Of a DNA stretch of 64,000 nt, positions 24,495-38,876 are shown piece after piece (positions within the stretch are counted from its first letter, which is position 1; each line of letters opens with the position of its first letter). Both the position numbers and the translations under genes were made by a program. The notes under the pieces were generated by a model. It saw only the letters and a program-made list of their open reading frames with translations, had not been told where the DNA came from and did no database searches. Source of the DNA: Megalopta genalis (Eukaryota > Arthropoda > Insecta > Hymenoptera > Halictidae); contig NW_027477063.1 in NCBI RefSeq assembly GCF_051020955.1, positions 39,273 to 103,272 on the forward strand. The letters are read 5' to 3'.

Positions 24495-27400
24495 TTAGCT
24501 TCAAATACTTGTATTATACATGATATAGCTTCAACTGCATGCGAAACATCCGAGTGAGCTTCAAATCCATGCGAAAGACAAGAATTAGCTTCAAATCAAT
24601 GAGAAGTATAAGGCTTAGCTTCAAATCCATGCGAAACAAATGGATTAGCTTCAAATACTTGTTTTATACATGACTTTGCTTCAACTGCATGCAAAACAAA
24701 TGAGCTAGATTCAAATCCATGCGAAGTACATGATTTAGCTTCAAATCAATGCGAAGTAGAAGGCTTATTTTCGAATCCATGCGAAGCAAATGGATTAGCT
24801 TCAAATACTTGTGGTATACATGATCTAGCTTCAAAGCAGCCGAAACAAACGAGCTTGTCTCAAATCCATCCGAAACACATGATTTAGCTACAAATCAATG
24901 CGAAGTAGAAAGCTGATTTTCGAATCCATGCGAAACAAATGGTTTAGCTTCAAATACTTGCAATACACATGATTTAGCTTGAACTGCATGCGAAAACAAA
25001 CGAGTTAGCATGAAATCCATGCGATACATATGATTTAGCTTCAAATCAGTGCGAAGTAGAAGGTTTATCTTTGAATCGATGCGAAACAAATGGTTTAGCT
25101 TCAAATACTTGTGATATACACGATTTAACTTCTACTGCATGCGAAACAAACGAGTTAGCTTCAAACCCATGCGAAACACATTATTTAGCTTCAAATCAAT
25201 GCGAAGTAGAAGGCTTAGTTTCAAATGCATGCGAAGGAAATGGTTTAGCTTCAAATACTTGTGATATACATGATTTAGATTCAACTGCATGCGAAACAAA
25301 CGAGTTAGCTTCAAACCCATGTGAAACACATTATCTAGCTTCAAATCAATGCGAAGTTGAAGGCACATCTTCTAATCCAAGCGAAACAAATGGTTTAGCT
25401 TCAAATACTTGTAATATACATGATATAGCTTCAACTGCATGCGAAAAAAACGAGTTAGTTTCAAATCCATGCGAAACACATGATTTAGCTATAAATCAAT
25501 GCGAAGTAGAAGGCAGATTTTCGAATCCACGCGAAACAAATGGTTTAGCTTCAAATACTTGTAATATACATGATATAGCTTCAACTGCATGCGAAACATC
25601 CGAGTGAGCTTCAAATCCATGCGAAAGACAAGATTTAGCTTCAAATCAATGCGAAGTACAAGGCTTAGCTTCAAATCCACGCGAAACAAATGGATTAGCT
25701 TCAAATACTTGTTTTATACATGACTTTGCTTCAACTGCATGCAAAACAAATGAGCTAGATTCAAATCCATGCGAAGTACATGATTTAGCTTCAAATCAGT
25801 GCGAAGTAGAAGGCTTATCTTTGAATCCATGCGAAACAAATGGTTTAGCTTCAAATACTTGCAATACACATGATTTAGCTTGGACTGCATGCGAAAACAA
25901 ACGAGTTAGCATCAAATCCATGCGATACATATGATTTAGCTTCAAATCAGTGCGAAGTAGAAGGCTTATCTTTGAATCGATGCGAAACAAATGGTTTAGC
26001 TTCAAATACTTGTGATATACACGATTTATCTTCAACTGCACGCGAAACAAACGAGTTAGCTTCAAACCCACGCGAAACACATTATTTAGCTTCAAATCAA
26101 TGCGATGTGGAAGGCTTAGTTTCAAATCCATGCGAAACGAATAGTTTAGCTTCAAATACTTGTGATGTACATGATATAGCTTCAACTGCATGCGAGACAA
26201 ACGAGTTAGCTTCAAATCCCTGCGAAACACATGATTTAGCTTCAAATGAATGCGAATTGGAAGGCTTATCTTCGAATCCATGCGAAACAAATGGATTAGC
26301 TTCAAATACTTGTGATATACATGATTTAGCTGCAACTGCATGCGAAACAAACAAGTTAGCTTCAAATCCATGAGAAACACATGATTTAGCTACAAATCAA
26401 TTCGAAGTAGAAGGCTGATGTTCGAATCCATGCGAAACAAATGGTTTACCTTCAAATACTTGTAATATACATGATTTAGCACCAACTGCATGCGAAACAA
26501 CCGAGTTAGCATCAAATCCATGCGAAAAACATGATTTAGCTCCAAATCAATGCGAAGTTGAAGGCATAGCTTCAAATCAATGCGAAACAAGTGGATTAGC
26601 TTCAACTACTTGTAATATACAAGATTCAGCTTCAATTGCATGCGAAACAAACGAGTTTGCTTCAAACCCATGCGAAACATTATTTAGCTTCAAATCAATG
26701 AGGAGTTGAAGGCTTATCATCAAATCAAAGCGAAACAAATGGATTAGCTTCAACTATTTGTAATATACATGATTTAGCTTCAACTGCATGCGAAACAAAC
26801 GAGTTTGATTCAAATCCAAGCGAAACACATGATTTAGCTTCAAATCGTTGCGAAGTACAAGGCTTAGCTTCAAACCCATGCTAATCAGAAATGTTTAGCT
26901 TCAAGTACTTGTCATATACATGAGTTAGCATCAACTGCATGCGAAACATCCGAGTGAGCTTCAAATCCATGCGAAAGACAAGATTTAGCTTCAAATCAAT
27001 GCGAAGTATAAGGTTTAGCTTCAAATCCATGCGAAACAAATAGTTCAGCTTCAAATACTTTTGATATACATCATTTATCTTCAACTGCATGTGAAACAAA
27101 CGAGTTAGCTTCAAATTCGTGCGGAACAAATGATTCAGGTTCAAATCAATGCGAAGTAGAAGGCTCAGCGTCAAATCCATGCGAATCAAATGGTTTAGCT
27201 TCAAATACATGTGATATACATGATTTAGCTTCAACTGCATGCGAACCAATCTAGATAGCTTCAAATCCAAGCCAAAGACATGATTTAGCTTCAAATCAGT
27301 GCGAAGTAGAAAGCTTATCTTTGAATCCATGCGAAACAAATGGTTTAGCTTCAAATACTTGCAATACACATGATTTAGCTTGGACTGCATGCGAAAACAA

Positions 27401-27709
27401 ACGAGTTAGCATCAAATCCATGCGATACATATGATTTAGCTTCAAATCAGTGCGAAGTAGAAGGCTTATCTTTGAATCGATGCGAAACAAATGGTTTAGC
27501 TTCAAATACTGTGATATACACGATTTATCTTCAACTGCACGCGAAACAAACGAGTTAGCTTCAAACCCACGCGAAACACATTATTTAGCTTCAAATTCAT
27601 TCGAAACACATGGTTTAGATTAATATTCATGCGAAACAAATGGTCCAGCTTCAAATACTTGTGATATACATGATTCAGCTTCAACTGCATGTGAAACAAA
27701 CGTGTTAGC

Positions 27710-30700
27710 TTCAAATCCATGCGAAACACATGATTTAGCTTCAAATCAATGCGAAGTAGAATGCTAATTTTCGAATCCATGCGGAACACATGGTTTATCT
27801 TCAAATTCATTCGAAACACATCGTTTAGCTTAATATTCATACGAAACTAATGGTTCAGCTTCAAATACTTGTGATATACATGATTTAGCTTAAACTGCAC
27901 ATGACACAAACGTGTTAGCTTCAAATTCAAGCGAAAAACATGATTCCGCTTCTAATCAATGCGAAATAGACGGCTTAGCTTCAAATCCATGCGATGAAAT
28001 GCTTTAGCTTCAAATACATGTGATATACATGATTTAGCTTCAACAGCATGCGAACCAAACGAGATAGCTTCAAATCCAAGCCAAAGACATGATTTAGCTT
28101 CAAATCAGTGCGAAGTAGAAGGCATATATTCGAATCCATGCGAAACAAATAGTTCAGCTTCAAATACTTTTGATATACATGATTTAGCTTCAACTGCATG
28201 TGAAATAAACGAGTTAGCTTCAAATTCATACGAAACACATGATTTAGCTTCAAATCATTGCGAAGTAGAAGGCTCAGCGTCAAATCCATGCGAATCAAAA
28301 GGTTTAGCTTCAAATACATGTGATATACATGATTTAGCTTCAACTGCATGCGATCCAAACGAGATAGCTTCAAATCCAAGCCAAAGACATGATTTATCTT
28401 CAAATCAGTGCGAAGTAGAAGGCATATCTTCGAATCCATGCGAAACAAATAGTTCAGCTTCAAATACTTTTGATATACATGATTTAGCTTCAACTGCATG
28501 TGAAACAAACGAGTTAGCTAAAAATTCATGCGAAACACATGATTCAGCTTCAAATCAATGAGAAGTAGAAGGCTCAGCGTCAAATCCATGCGATAAAATG
28601 GTTTAGCTTCATATACATATGATATACATGATTTAGCTTGAACTGCATGCGAAACAAACGAGTTAGCTTCAAAACAATGTGAAACACATGATTCAGCTTC
28701 AAATCAATGCGAAGTAGAAGGCTTAGCTTCAAATCCATGCGATGAAATGCTTTAGCTTCAAATACATGTGATATACATGATTTAGCTTCAACTGCATGCG
28801 AACCAAACGAGATAGCTTCGAATCCAAGCCAAAGACATGATTTAGCTTCAAATCAGTGCGAGGTAGAAGGCATATATTCGAATCCATTCGAAACAAATAG
28901 TTCAGCTTCAACTACATTTGATATACATGATTTAGCTTCAACTGCATGTGAAACAAACGAGTTAGCTTCAAATTCATGCGAAACACATGATTTAGCTTCA
29001 AATTCATTCGAAACGCATGGTTTAGCTTAATATTCATGCGAAACAAATGGTCCAGCTTCAAATACTTGTGATATACATGATTTAGCTACCACTGCACATG
29101 ACACAAACGTGTTAGCTTCAAATTGTAGCCAAAAAAATGATTCCGGTTCTAATCAATTTATGTAGAAGGCTTAGCTTCATATCCATGCGATCAAATGCTT
29201 TTGCTTCAAATACATGTGATATACATGATTTAGCTTCAACTGCATGCGATCCAAACGAGATAGCTTCAAATCCATGCGAAAGACATGATTTAGCTTCTAA
29301 TCAATGCGAAGTAGAATGCTGATTTTCGAATCCATGCGGAACACATGGTTTAGCTTCAAATTCATTCGAAACACATGGTTTAGCTTAATATTCATGCGAA
29401 ACTAATGGTCCAGCTTTAAATACTTGTGATATACATGATTTAGCTTAAACTGCACATGACACAAACGTGTTAGCTTCAAATTCAAGCGAAAAACATGATT
29501 CCGCTTCTAATCAATGCGAAATAGAAGGCTTAGCTTCAAATCCATGCGATGAAATGCTTGAGCTTCAAATACATGTGATATACATGATTTAGCTTCAACT
29601 GCATGCGATACAAACGAGATCGCTTCAAATCCATGCGAAAGACATGATTTAGCTTCAAATCAATGCGAAGTAGAATGCTAATTTTCGAATCCATGCGGAA
29701 CACATGGTTTATCTTCAAATTCATTCGAAACACATCGTTTAGCTTAGTATTCATGCGAAACTAATAGTGCAGCTTCAAATACTTGTGATATACATGATTT
29801 AGCTTAAACTGCACATGACACAAACGTGTTAGCTTCAAATTCAAGCGAAAAATATGATTCCGCTTCTAATCAATGCGAAATAGACGGCTTAGCTTCAAAT
29901 CCATGCGATGAAATGCTTTAGCTTCAAATACATGTGATATACATGATTTAGCTTCAACAGCATGCGAACCAAACGAGATAGCTTCAAATCCAAGCCAAAG
30001 ACATGATTTAGCTTCAAATCAGTGCGAAGTAGAAGGCATATATTCGAATCCATGCGAAACAAATAGTTCAGCTTCAAATAGTTTTGATATACATGATTTA
30101 GCTTCAACTGCATGTGAAACAAACGAGTTAGCTTCAAATTCATACGAAACACATGATTTAGCTTCAAATCATTGCGAAGTAGAAGGCTCAGCGTCAAATC
30201 CATGCGAATCAAATGGTTTAGCTTCAAATACATGTGATATACATGGTTTAGCTTCAACTGCATGCGATCCAAACGAGATAGCTTCAAATCCAAGCCAAAG
30301 ACATGATTTATCTTCAAATCAGTGCGAAGTAGAAGGCATATCTTCGAATCCATGCGAAACAAATAGTTCAGCTTCAAATACTTTTGATATACATGATTTA
30401 GCTTCAACTGCATGTGAAACAAACGAGTTAGCTAAAAATTCATGCGAAACACATGATTCAGCTTCAAATCAATGAGAAGTAGAAGGCTCAGCGTCAAATC
30501 CATGCGATAAAATGGTTTAGCTTCATATACATATGATATACATGATTTAGCTTGAACTGCATGCGAAACAAACGAGTTAGCTTTAAAACAATGTGAAACA
30601 CATGATTCAGCTTCAAATCAATGCGAAGTAGAAGGCTTAGCTTCAAATCCATGCGATGAAATGCTTTAGCTTCAAATACATGTGATATACATGATTTAGC

Positions 30701-31479
30701 TTCAACTGCATGCGAACCAAACGAGATAGCTTCGAATCCAAGCCAAAGACATAATTTAGCTTCAAATCAGTGCGAGGTAGAAGGCATATATTCGAATCCA
30801 TTCGAAACAAATAGTTCAGCTTCAACTACATTTGATATACATGATTTAGCTTCAACTGCATGTGAAACAAACGAGTTAGCTTCAAATTCATGCGAAACAC
30901 ATGATTTAGCTTCAAATTCATTCGAAACGCATGGTTTAGCTTAATATTCATGCGAAACAAATGGTCCAGCTTCAAATACTTGTGATATACATGATTTAGC
31001 TACCACTGCACATGACACAAACGTGTTAGCTTCAAATTCAAGCGAAAAACATGATTCCGCTTCTAATCAATGCGAAATAGAAGGCTTAGCTTCAAATCCA
31101 TGCGATGAAATGCTTGAGCTTCAAATACATGTGATATACATGATTTAGCTTCAACAGCATGCGAACCAAACGAGATAGCTTCAAATCCAAGCCAAAGACA
31201 TGATTTAGCTTCAAATCAGTGCGAAGTAGAAGGCATATATTCGAATCCATGCGAAACAAATAGTTCAGCTTCAAATACTTTTGATATACATGATTTAGCT
31301 TCAACTGCATGTGAAATAAACGAGTTAGCTTCAAATTCATACGAAACTCATGATTTAGCTTCAAATCATTGCGAAGTAGAAGGCTCAGCGTCAAATCCAT
31401 GCGAATCAAATGGTTTAGCTTCAAATACATGTGATATACATGATTTAGCTTCAACTGCATGCGATCCAAACGAGATCGC
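27710..31479. repeat. 3,770-bp tandem unit, copy 1
   Basis: Built of two related halves (starts about 27,834 and 29,748, spacing 1,914; next start 31,604, spacing 1,856). Markers are ttcattcgaaacacatcg, agcttaatattcatgcg, tgcacatgacacaaacg, aaacatgattccgcttc and the 29-bp monomer gcgatgaaatgct. The whole unit recurs 3,770 bp downstream with few changes, such as gttcagctt versus gtgcagctt near 27,850. Confidence 0.92.
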
Positions 31480-34400
31480 TTCAAATCCATGCGAAAGACA
31501 TGATTTAGCTTCAAATCAATGCGAAGTAGAATGCTAATTTTCGAATCCATGCGGAACACATGGTTTATCTTCAAATTCATTCGAAACACATCGTTTAGCT
31601 TAATATTCATGCGAAACTAATGGTGCAGCTTCAAATACTTGTGATATACATGATTTAGCTTAAACTGCACATGACACAAACGTGTTAGCTTCAAATTCAA
31701 GCGAAAAACATGATTCCGCTTCTAATCAATGCGAAATAGACGGCTTAGCTTCAAATCCATGCGATGAAATGCTTTAGCTTCAAATACATGTGATATACAT
31801 GATTTAGCTTCAACAGCATGCGAACCAAACGAGATAGCTTCAAATCCAAGCCAAAGACATGATTTAGCTTCAAATCAGTGCGAAGTAGAAGGCATATATT
31901 CGAATCCATGCGAAACAAATAGTTCAGCATCAAATACTTTTGATATACATGATTTAGCTTCAACTGCATGTGAAACAAACGAGTTAGCTTCAAATTCATA
32001 CGAAACACATGATTTAGCTTCAAATCATTGCGAAGTAGAAGGCTCAGCGTCAAATCCATGCGAATCAAAAGGTTTAGCTTCAAATACATGTGATATACAT
32101 GATTTAGCTTCAACTGCATGCGATCCAAACGAGATAGCTTCAAATCCAAGCCAAAGACATGATTTATCTTCAAATCAGTGCGAAGTAGAAGGCATATCTT
32201 CGAATCCATGCGAAACAAATAGTTCAGCTTCAAATACTTTTGATATACATGATTTAGCTTCAACTGCATGTGAAACAAACGAGTTAGCTAAAAATTCATG
32301 CGAAACACATGATTCAGCTTCAAATCAATGAGAAGTAGAAGGCTCAGCGTCAAATCCATGCGATAAAATGGTTTAGCTTCATATACATATGATATACATG
32401 ATTTAGCTTGAACTGCATGCGAAACAAACGAGTTAGCTTCAAAACAATGTGAAACACATGATTCAGCTTCAAATCAATGCGAAGTAGAAGGCTTAGCTTC
32501 AAATCCATGCGATGAAATGCTTTAGCTTCAAATACATGTGATATACATGATTTAGCTTCAACTGCATGCGAACCAAACGAGATAGCTTCGAATCCAAGCC
32601 AAAGACATGATTTAGCTTCAAATCAGTGCGAGGTAGAAGGCATATATTCGAATCCATTCGAAACAAATAGTTCAGCTTCAACTACATTTGATATACATGA
32701 TTTAGCTTCAACTGCATGTGAAACAAACGAGTTAGCTTCAAATTCATGCGAAACACATGATTTAGCTTCAAATTCATTCGAAACGCATGGTTTAGCTTAA
32801 TATTCATGCGAAACAAATGGTCCAGCTTCAAATACTTGTGATATACATGATTTAGCTACCACTGCACATGACACAAACGTGTTAGCTTCAAATTGTAGCC
32901 AAAAAAATGATTCCGGTTCTAATCAATTTATGTAGAAGGCTTAGCTTCATATCCATGCGATCAAATGCTTTTGCTTCAAATACATGTGATATACATGATT
33001 TAGCTTCAACTGCATGCGATCCAAACGAGATAGCTTCAAATCCATGCGAAAGACATGATTTAGCTTCTAATCAATGCGAAGTAGAATGCTGATTTTCGAA
33101 TCCATGCGGAACACATGGTTTAGCTTCAAATTCATTCGAAACACATGGTTTAGCTTAATATTCATGCGAAACTAATGGTCCAGCTTTAAATACTTGTGAT
33201 ATACATGATTTAGCTTAAACTGCACATGACACAAACGTGTTAGCTTCAAATTCAAGCGAAAAACATGATTCCGCTTCTAATCAATGCGAAATAGAAGGCT
33301 TAGCTTCAAATCCATGCGATGAAATGCTTGAGCTTCAAATACATGTGATATACATGATTTAGCTTCAACTGCATGCGATACAAACGAGATCGCTTCAAAT
33401 CCATGCGAAAGACATGATTTAGCTTCAAATCAATGCGAAGTAGAATGCTAATTTTCGAATCCATGCGGAACACATGGTTTATCTTCAAATTCATTCGAAA
33501 CACATCGTTTAGCTTAGTATTCATGCGAAACTAATAGTGCAGCTTCAAATACTTGTGATATACATGATTTAGCTTAAACTGCACATGACACAAACGTGTT
33601 AGCTTCAAATTCAAGCGAAAAATATGATTCCGCTTCTAATCAATGCGAAATAGACGGCTTAGCTTCAAATCCATGCGATGAAATGCTTTAGCTTCAAATA
33701 CATGTGATATACATGATTTAGCTTCAACAGCATGCGAACCAAACGAGATAGCTTCAAATCCAAGCCAAAGACATGATTTAGCTTCAAATCAGTGCGAAGT
33801 AGAAGGCATATATTCGAATCCATGCGAAACAAATAGTTCAGCTTCAAATAGTTTTGATATACATGATTTAGCTTCAACTGCATGTGAAACAAACGAGTTA
33901 GCTTCAAATTCATACGAAACACATGATTTAGCTTCAAATCATTGCGAAGTAGAAGGCTCAGCGTCAAATCCATGCGAATCAAATGGTTTAGCTTCAAATA
34001 CATGTGATATACATGATTTAGCTTCAACTGCATGCGATCCAAACGAGATAGCTTCAAATCCAAGCCAAAGACATGATTTATCTTCAAATCAGTGCGAAGT
34101 AGAAGGCATATCTTCGAATCCATGCGAAACAAATAGTTCAGCTTCAAATACTTTTGATATACATGATTTAGCTTCAACTGCATGTGAAACAAACGAGTTA
34201 GCTAAAAATTCATGCGAAACACATGATTCAGCTTCAAATCAATGAGAAGTAGAAGGCTCAGCGTCAAATCCATGCGATAAAATGGTTTAGCTTCATATAC
34301 ATATGATATACATGATTTAGCTTGAACTGCATGCGAAACAAACGAGTTAGCTTTAAAACAATGTGAAACACATGATTCAGCTTCAAATCAATGCGAAGTA

Positions 34401-35249
34401 GAAGGCTTAGCTTCAAATCCATGCGATGAAATGCTTTAGCTTCAAATACATGTGATATACATGATTTAGCTTCAACTGCATGCGAACCAAACGAGATAGC
34501 TTCGAATCCAAGCCAAAGACATAATTTAGCTTCAAATCAGTGCGAGGTAGAAGGCATATATTCGAATCCATTCGAAACAAATAGTTCAGCTTCAACTACA
34601 TTTGATATACATGATTTAGCTTCAACTGCATGTGAAACAAACGAGTTAGCTTCAAATTCATGCGAAACACATGATTTAGCTTCAAATTCATTCGAAACGC
34701 ATGGTTTAGCTTAATATTCATGCGAAACAAATGGTCCAGCTTCAAATACTTGTGATATACATGATTTAGCTACCACTGCACATGACACAAACGTGTTAGC
34801 TTCAAATTCAAGCGAAAAACATGATTCCGCTTCTAATCAATGCGAAATAGAAGGCTTAGCTTCAAATCCATGCGATGAAATGCTTGAGCTTCAAATACAT
34901 GTGATATACATGATTTAGCTTCAACAGCATGCGAACCAAACGAGATAGCTTCAAATCCAAGCCAAAGACATGATTTAGCTTCAAATCAGTGCGAAGTAGA
35001 AGGCATATATTCGAATCCATGCGAAACAAATAGTTCAGCTTCAAATACTTTTGATATACATGATTTAGCTTCAACTGCATGTGAAATAAACGAGTTAGCT
35101 TCAAATTCATACGAAACTCATGATTTAGCTTCAAATCATTGCGAAGTAGAAGGCTCAGCGTCAAATCCATGCGAATCAAATGGTTTAGCTTCAAATACAT
35201 GTGATATACATGATTTAGCTTCAACTGCATGCGATCCAAACGAGATCGC
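31480..35249. repeat. 3,770-bp tandem unit, copy 2
   Basis: Collinear with copy 1 throughout: the distinctive aaattgtagccaaaaaaatg and aatcaatttatgtag at about 29,130 reappear at about 32,900. The same 1,914/1,856 internal spacing is kept. Confidence 0.92.
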
Positions 35250-36300
35250 TTCAAATCCATGCGAAAGACATGATTTAGCTTCAAATCAATGCGAAGTAGA
35301 ATGCTAATTTTCGAATCCATGCGGAACACATGGTTTATCTTCAAATTCATTCGAAACACATCGTTTAGCTTAATATTCATGCGAAACTAATGGTGCAGCT
35401 TCAAATACTTGTGATATACATGATTTAGCTTAAACTGCACATGACACAAACGTGTTAGCTTCAAATTCAAGCGAAAAACATGATTCCGCTTCTAATCAAT
35501 GCGAAATAGACGGCTTAGCTTCAAATCCATGCGATGAAATGCTTTAGCTTCAAATACATGTGATATACATGATTTAGCTTCAACAGCATGCGAACCAAAC
35601 GAGATAGCTTCAAATTCAAGCCAAAGACATGATTTAGCTTCAAATCAGTGCGAAGTAGAAGGCATATATTCGAATCCATGCGAAACAAATAGTTCAGCAT
35701 CAAATAGTTTTGATATACATGATTTAGCTTCAACTGCATGTGAAACAAACGAGTTAGCTTCAAATTGATACGAAACACATGATTTAGCTTCAAATCATTG
35801 CGAAGTAGAAGGCTCAGCGTCAAATCCATGCGAATCAAATGGTTTAGCTTCAAATACATGTGATATACATGATTTAGCTTCAACTGCATGCGATCCAAAC
35901 CAGATAGCTTCAAATCCAAGCCAAAGACATGATTTAGCTTCAAATCAGTGCGCGGTAGAAGGCATATATTCGAATCCATTCGAAACAAATAGTTCAGCTT
36001 CAACTACTTTTGATATACATGATTTAGCTTCAACTGCATGTGAAACAAACGAGTTAGCTTCAAATTCATGCGAAACACATGATTTAGCTTCAAATTCATT
36101 CGAAACGCATGGTTTAGCTTAATATTCATGCGAAACAAATGGTTCAGCTTCAAATACTTGTGATATACATGATTTAGCTACCACTGCACATGACACAAAC
36201 GTGTTAGCTTCAAATTGAAGCCAAAAAATGATTCCGGTTCTAATCAATGCGAAGTAGAAGGCTTAGCTTCAAATCCATGCGATCAAATGCTATTGCTTCA
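35250..36300. repeat. 3,770-bp tandem unit, truncated copy 3
   Basis: Follows copy 2 at offset 3,770 to about 35,893. It then jumps ahead by about 450 bp (offset about 3,322) at aaaccagatagcttc / gcgcggtagaagg. The loss runs from one gatccaaac-type HOR to the next, so it looks like an in-register deletion. It merges into the 1,497-bp duplication. Confidence 0.8.
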
Positions 36301-37211
36301 AATACATGTGATATACATGATTTAGCTTCAACTGCATGCGATCCAAACGAGATAGCTTCAAATCCATGCGAAAGACATGATTTAGCTTCTAACCAATGCG
36401 AAGTAGAATGCTGATTTTCGAATCCATGCGGAACACATGGTTTAGCTTCAAATTCATTCGAAACACATGGTTTAGCTTAATATTCATGCGAAACTAATGG
36501 TCCAGCTTCAAATACTTGTGATATACATGATTTAGCTTAAACTGCACATGACACAAACGTGTTAGCTTCAAATTCAAGCGAAAAACATGATTCCGCTTCT
36601 AATCAATGCGAAATAGAAGGCTTAGCTTCAAATCCATGCGATGAAATGCTTGAGCTTCAAATACATGTGATATACATGATTTAGCTTCAACAGCATGCGA
36701 ACCAAACGAGATAGCTTCAAATCCAAGCCAAAGACATGATTTAGCTTCAAATCAATGCGAAGTAGAAGGCTTATCTTCGAATCCATGCGAACCAAATAGT
36801 TCAGCTTCAAATACTTTTGATATACATGATTTAGCTTCAACTGCATGTGAAACAAACGAGTTAGTTACAAATTCATGCGGAACACATGGTTTAGTTTCAA
36901 ATTCATTCGAAACACATGGTTTAGCTTCAAACCAATGCGAAGTAGAAGGCTCAGCTTCAAATCCATGCGAATCAAATGGTTTAGCTTCTAATACTTGTGA
37001 GATACATGATTTGGCTTCAACTGCATGCGAATCAAACGTGTTAGCTTCAAATCCATGCGAAACACATGATTTAGCTTCAAATCAATGCGAAGTAGAAGGC
37101 TGTTTTACGAATCCATGCGAAACAAATGGTTTATCTTCAAATCAATGCGAAGTACAAGGCTAAGTTTCAAATCCATGCGAAACGTATAGTTTGGAATCAA
37201 ATACTTGTTTG
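35715..37211. repeat. 1,497-bp tandem duplication, copy 1
   Basis: Matches the next copy at offset 1,497 (ctgcatgcgatccaaacc at 35,884 and 37,381). Shared rare features are gcgcggtagaagg, aaattgaagccaaaaa, caaatgctattgc and gcgaaccaaatagttc. The A run in gaagccaaaaa is one base shorter here. Confidence 0.9.
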
Positions 37212-38876
37212 ATACATGATTTAGCTTCAACTGCATGTGAAAGAAACGAGTTAGCTTCAAATTCATACGAAACACATGATTTAGCTTGAAATCATTGCGA
37301 AGTAGAAGGCTCAGCGTCAAATCCATGCGAATCAAATGGTTTAGCTTCAAATACATGTGATATACATGATTTAGCTTCAACTGCATGCGATCCAAACCAA
37401 ATAGCTTCAAATCCAAGCCAAAGACATGATTTAGCTTCAAATCAGTGCGCGGTAGAAGGCATATATTCGAATCCATTCGAAACAAATAGTTCAGCTTCAA
37501 CTACTTTTGATATACATGATTTAGCTTCAACTGCATGTGAAACAAACGAGTTAGCTTCAAATTCATGCGAAACACATGATTTAGCTTCAAATTCATTCGA
37601 AACGCATGGTTTAGCTTAATATTCATGCGAAACAAATGGTTCAGCTTCAAATACTTGTGATATACATGATTTAGCTACCACTGCACATGACACAAACGTG
37701 TTAGCTTCAAATTGAAGCCAAAAAAATGATTCCGGTTCTAATCAATGCGAAGTAGAAGGCTTAGCTTCAAATCCATGCGATCAAATGCTATTGCTTCAAA
37801 TACATGTGATATACATGATTTAGCTTCAACTGCATGCGATCCAAACGAGATAGCTTCAAATCCATGCGAAAGACATGATTTAGCTTCTAATCAATGCGAA
37901 GTAGAATGCTGATTTTCGAATCCATGCGGAACACATGGTTTAGCTTCAAATTCATTCGAAACACATGGTTTAGCTTAATATTCATGCGAAACTAATGGTC
38001 CAGCTTCAAATACTTGTGATATACATGATTTAGCTTAAACTGCACATGACACAAACGTGTTAGCTTCAAATTCAAGCGAAAAACATGATTCCGCTTCTAA
38101 TCAATGCGAAATAGAAGGCTTAGCTTCAAATCCATGCGAGAAATGCTTGAGCTTCAAATACATGTGATATACATGATTTAGCTTCAACAGCATGCGAACC
38201 AAACGAGATAGCTTCAAATCCAAGCCAAAGACATGATTTAGCTTCAAATCAATGCGAAGTAGAAGGCTTATCTTCGAATCCATGCGAACCAAATAGTTCA
38301 GCTTCAAATACTTTTGATATACATGATTTAGCTTCAACTGCATGTGAAACAAACGAGTTAGTTACAAATTCATGCGGAACACATGGTTTAGTTTCAAATT
38401 CATTCGAAACACATGGTTTAGCTTCAAACCAATGCGAAGTAGAAGGCTCAGCTTCAAATCCATGCGAATCAAATGGTTTAGCTTCTAATACTTGTGAGAT
38501 ACATGATTTGGCTTCAACTGCATGCGAATCAAACGTGTTAGCTTCAAATCCATGCGAAACACATGATTTAGCTTCAAATCAATGCGAAGTAGAAGGCTGT
38601 TTTTCGAATCCATGCGAAACAAATGGTTTATCTTCAAATCAATGCGAAGTACAAGGCTAAGTTTCAAATCCATGCGAAACGTATAGTTTGGAATCAAATA
38701 CTTGTTTGATACATGATTTAGCTTCAACTGCATGTGAAAGAAACGAGTTAGCTTCAAATTCATACGAAACACATGATTTAGCTTGAAATCATTGCGAAGT
38801 AGAAGGCTCAGCGTCAAATCCATGCGAATCAAATGGATTAGCTTCAAATACATGTGATATACATGATTTAGCTTCA
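37212..38876. repeat. 1,497-bp tandem duplication, copy 2 plus partial third
   Basis: Continues the previous unit. About 38,710-38,876 begins a third copy (acttgtttgatacatg, tgtgaaagaaacgag), then changes to caaatgcacctgaaac. Single-base length differences exist: gcgatgaaatgct is gcgagaaatgct near 38,139, and an extra A occurs near 37,722. Confidence 0.88.
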
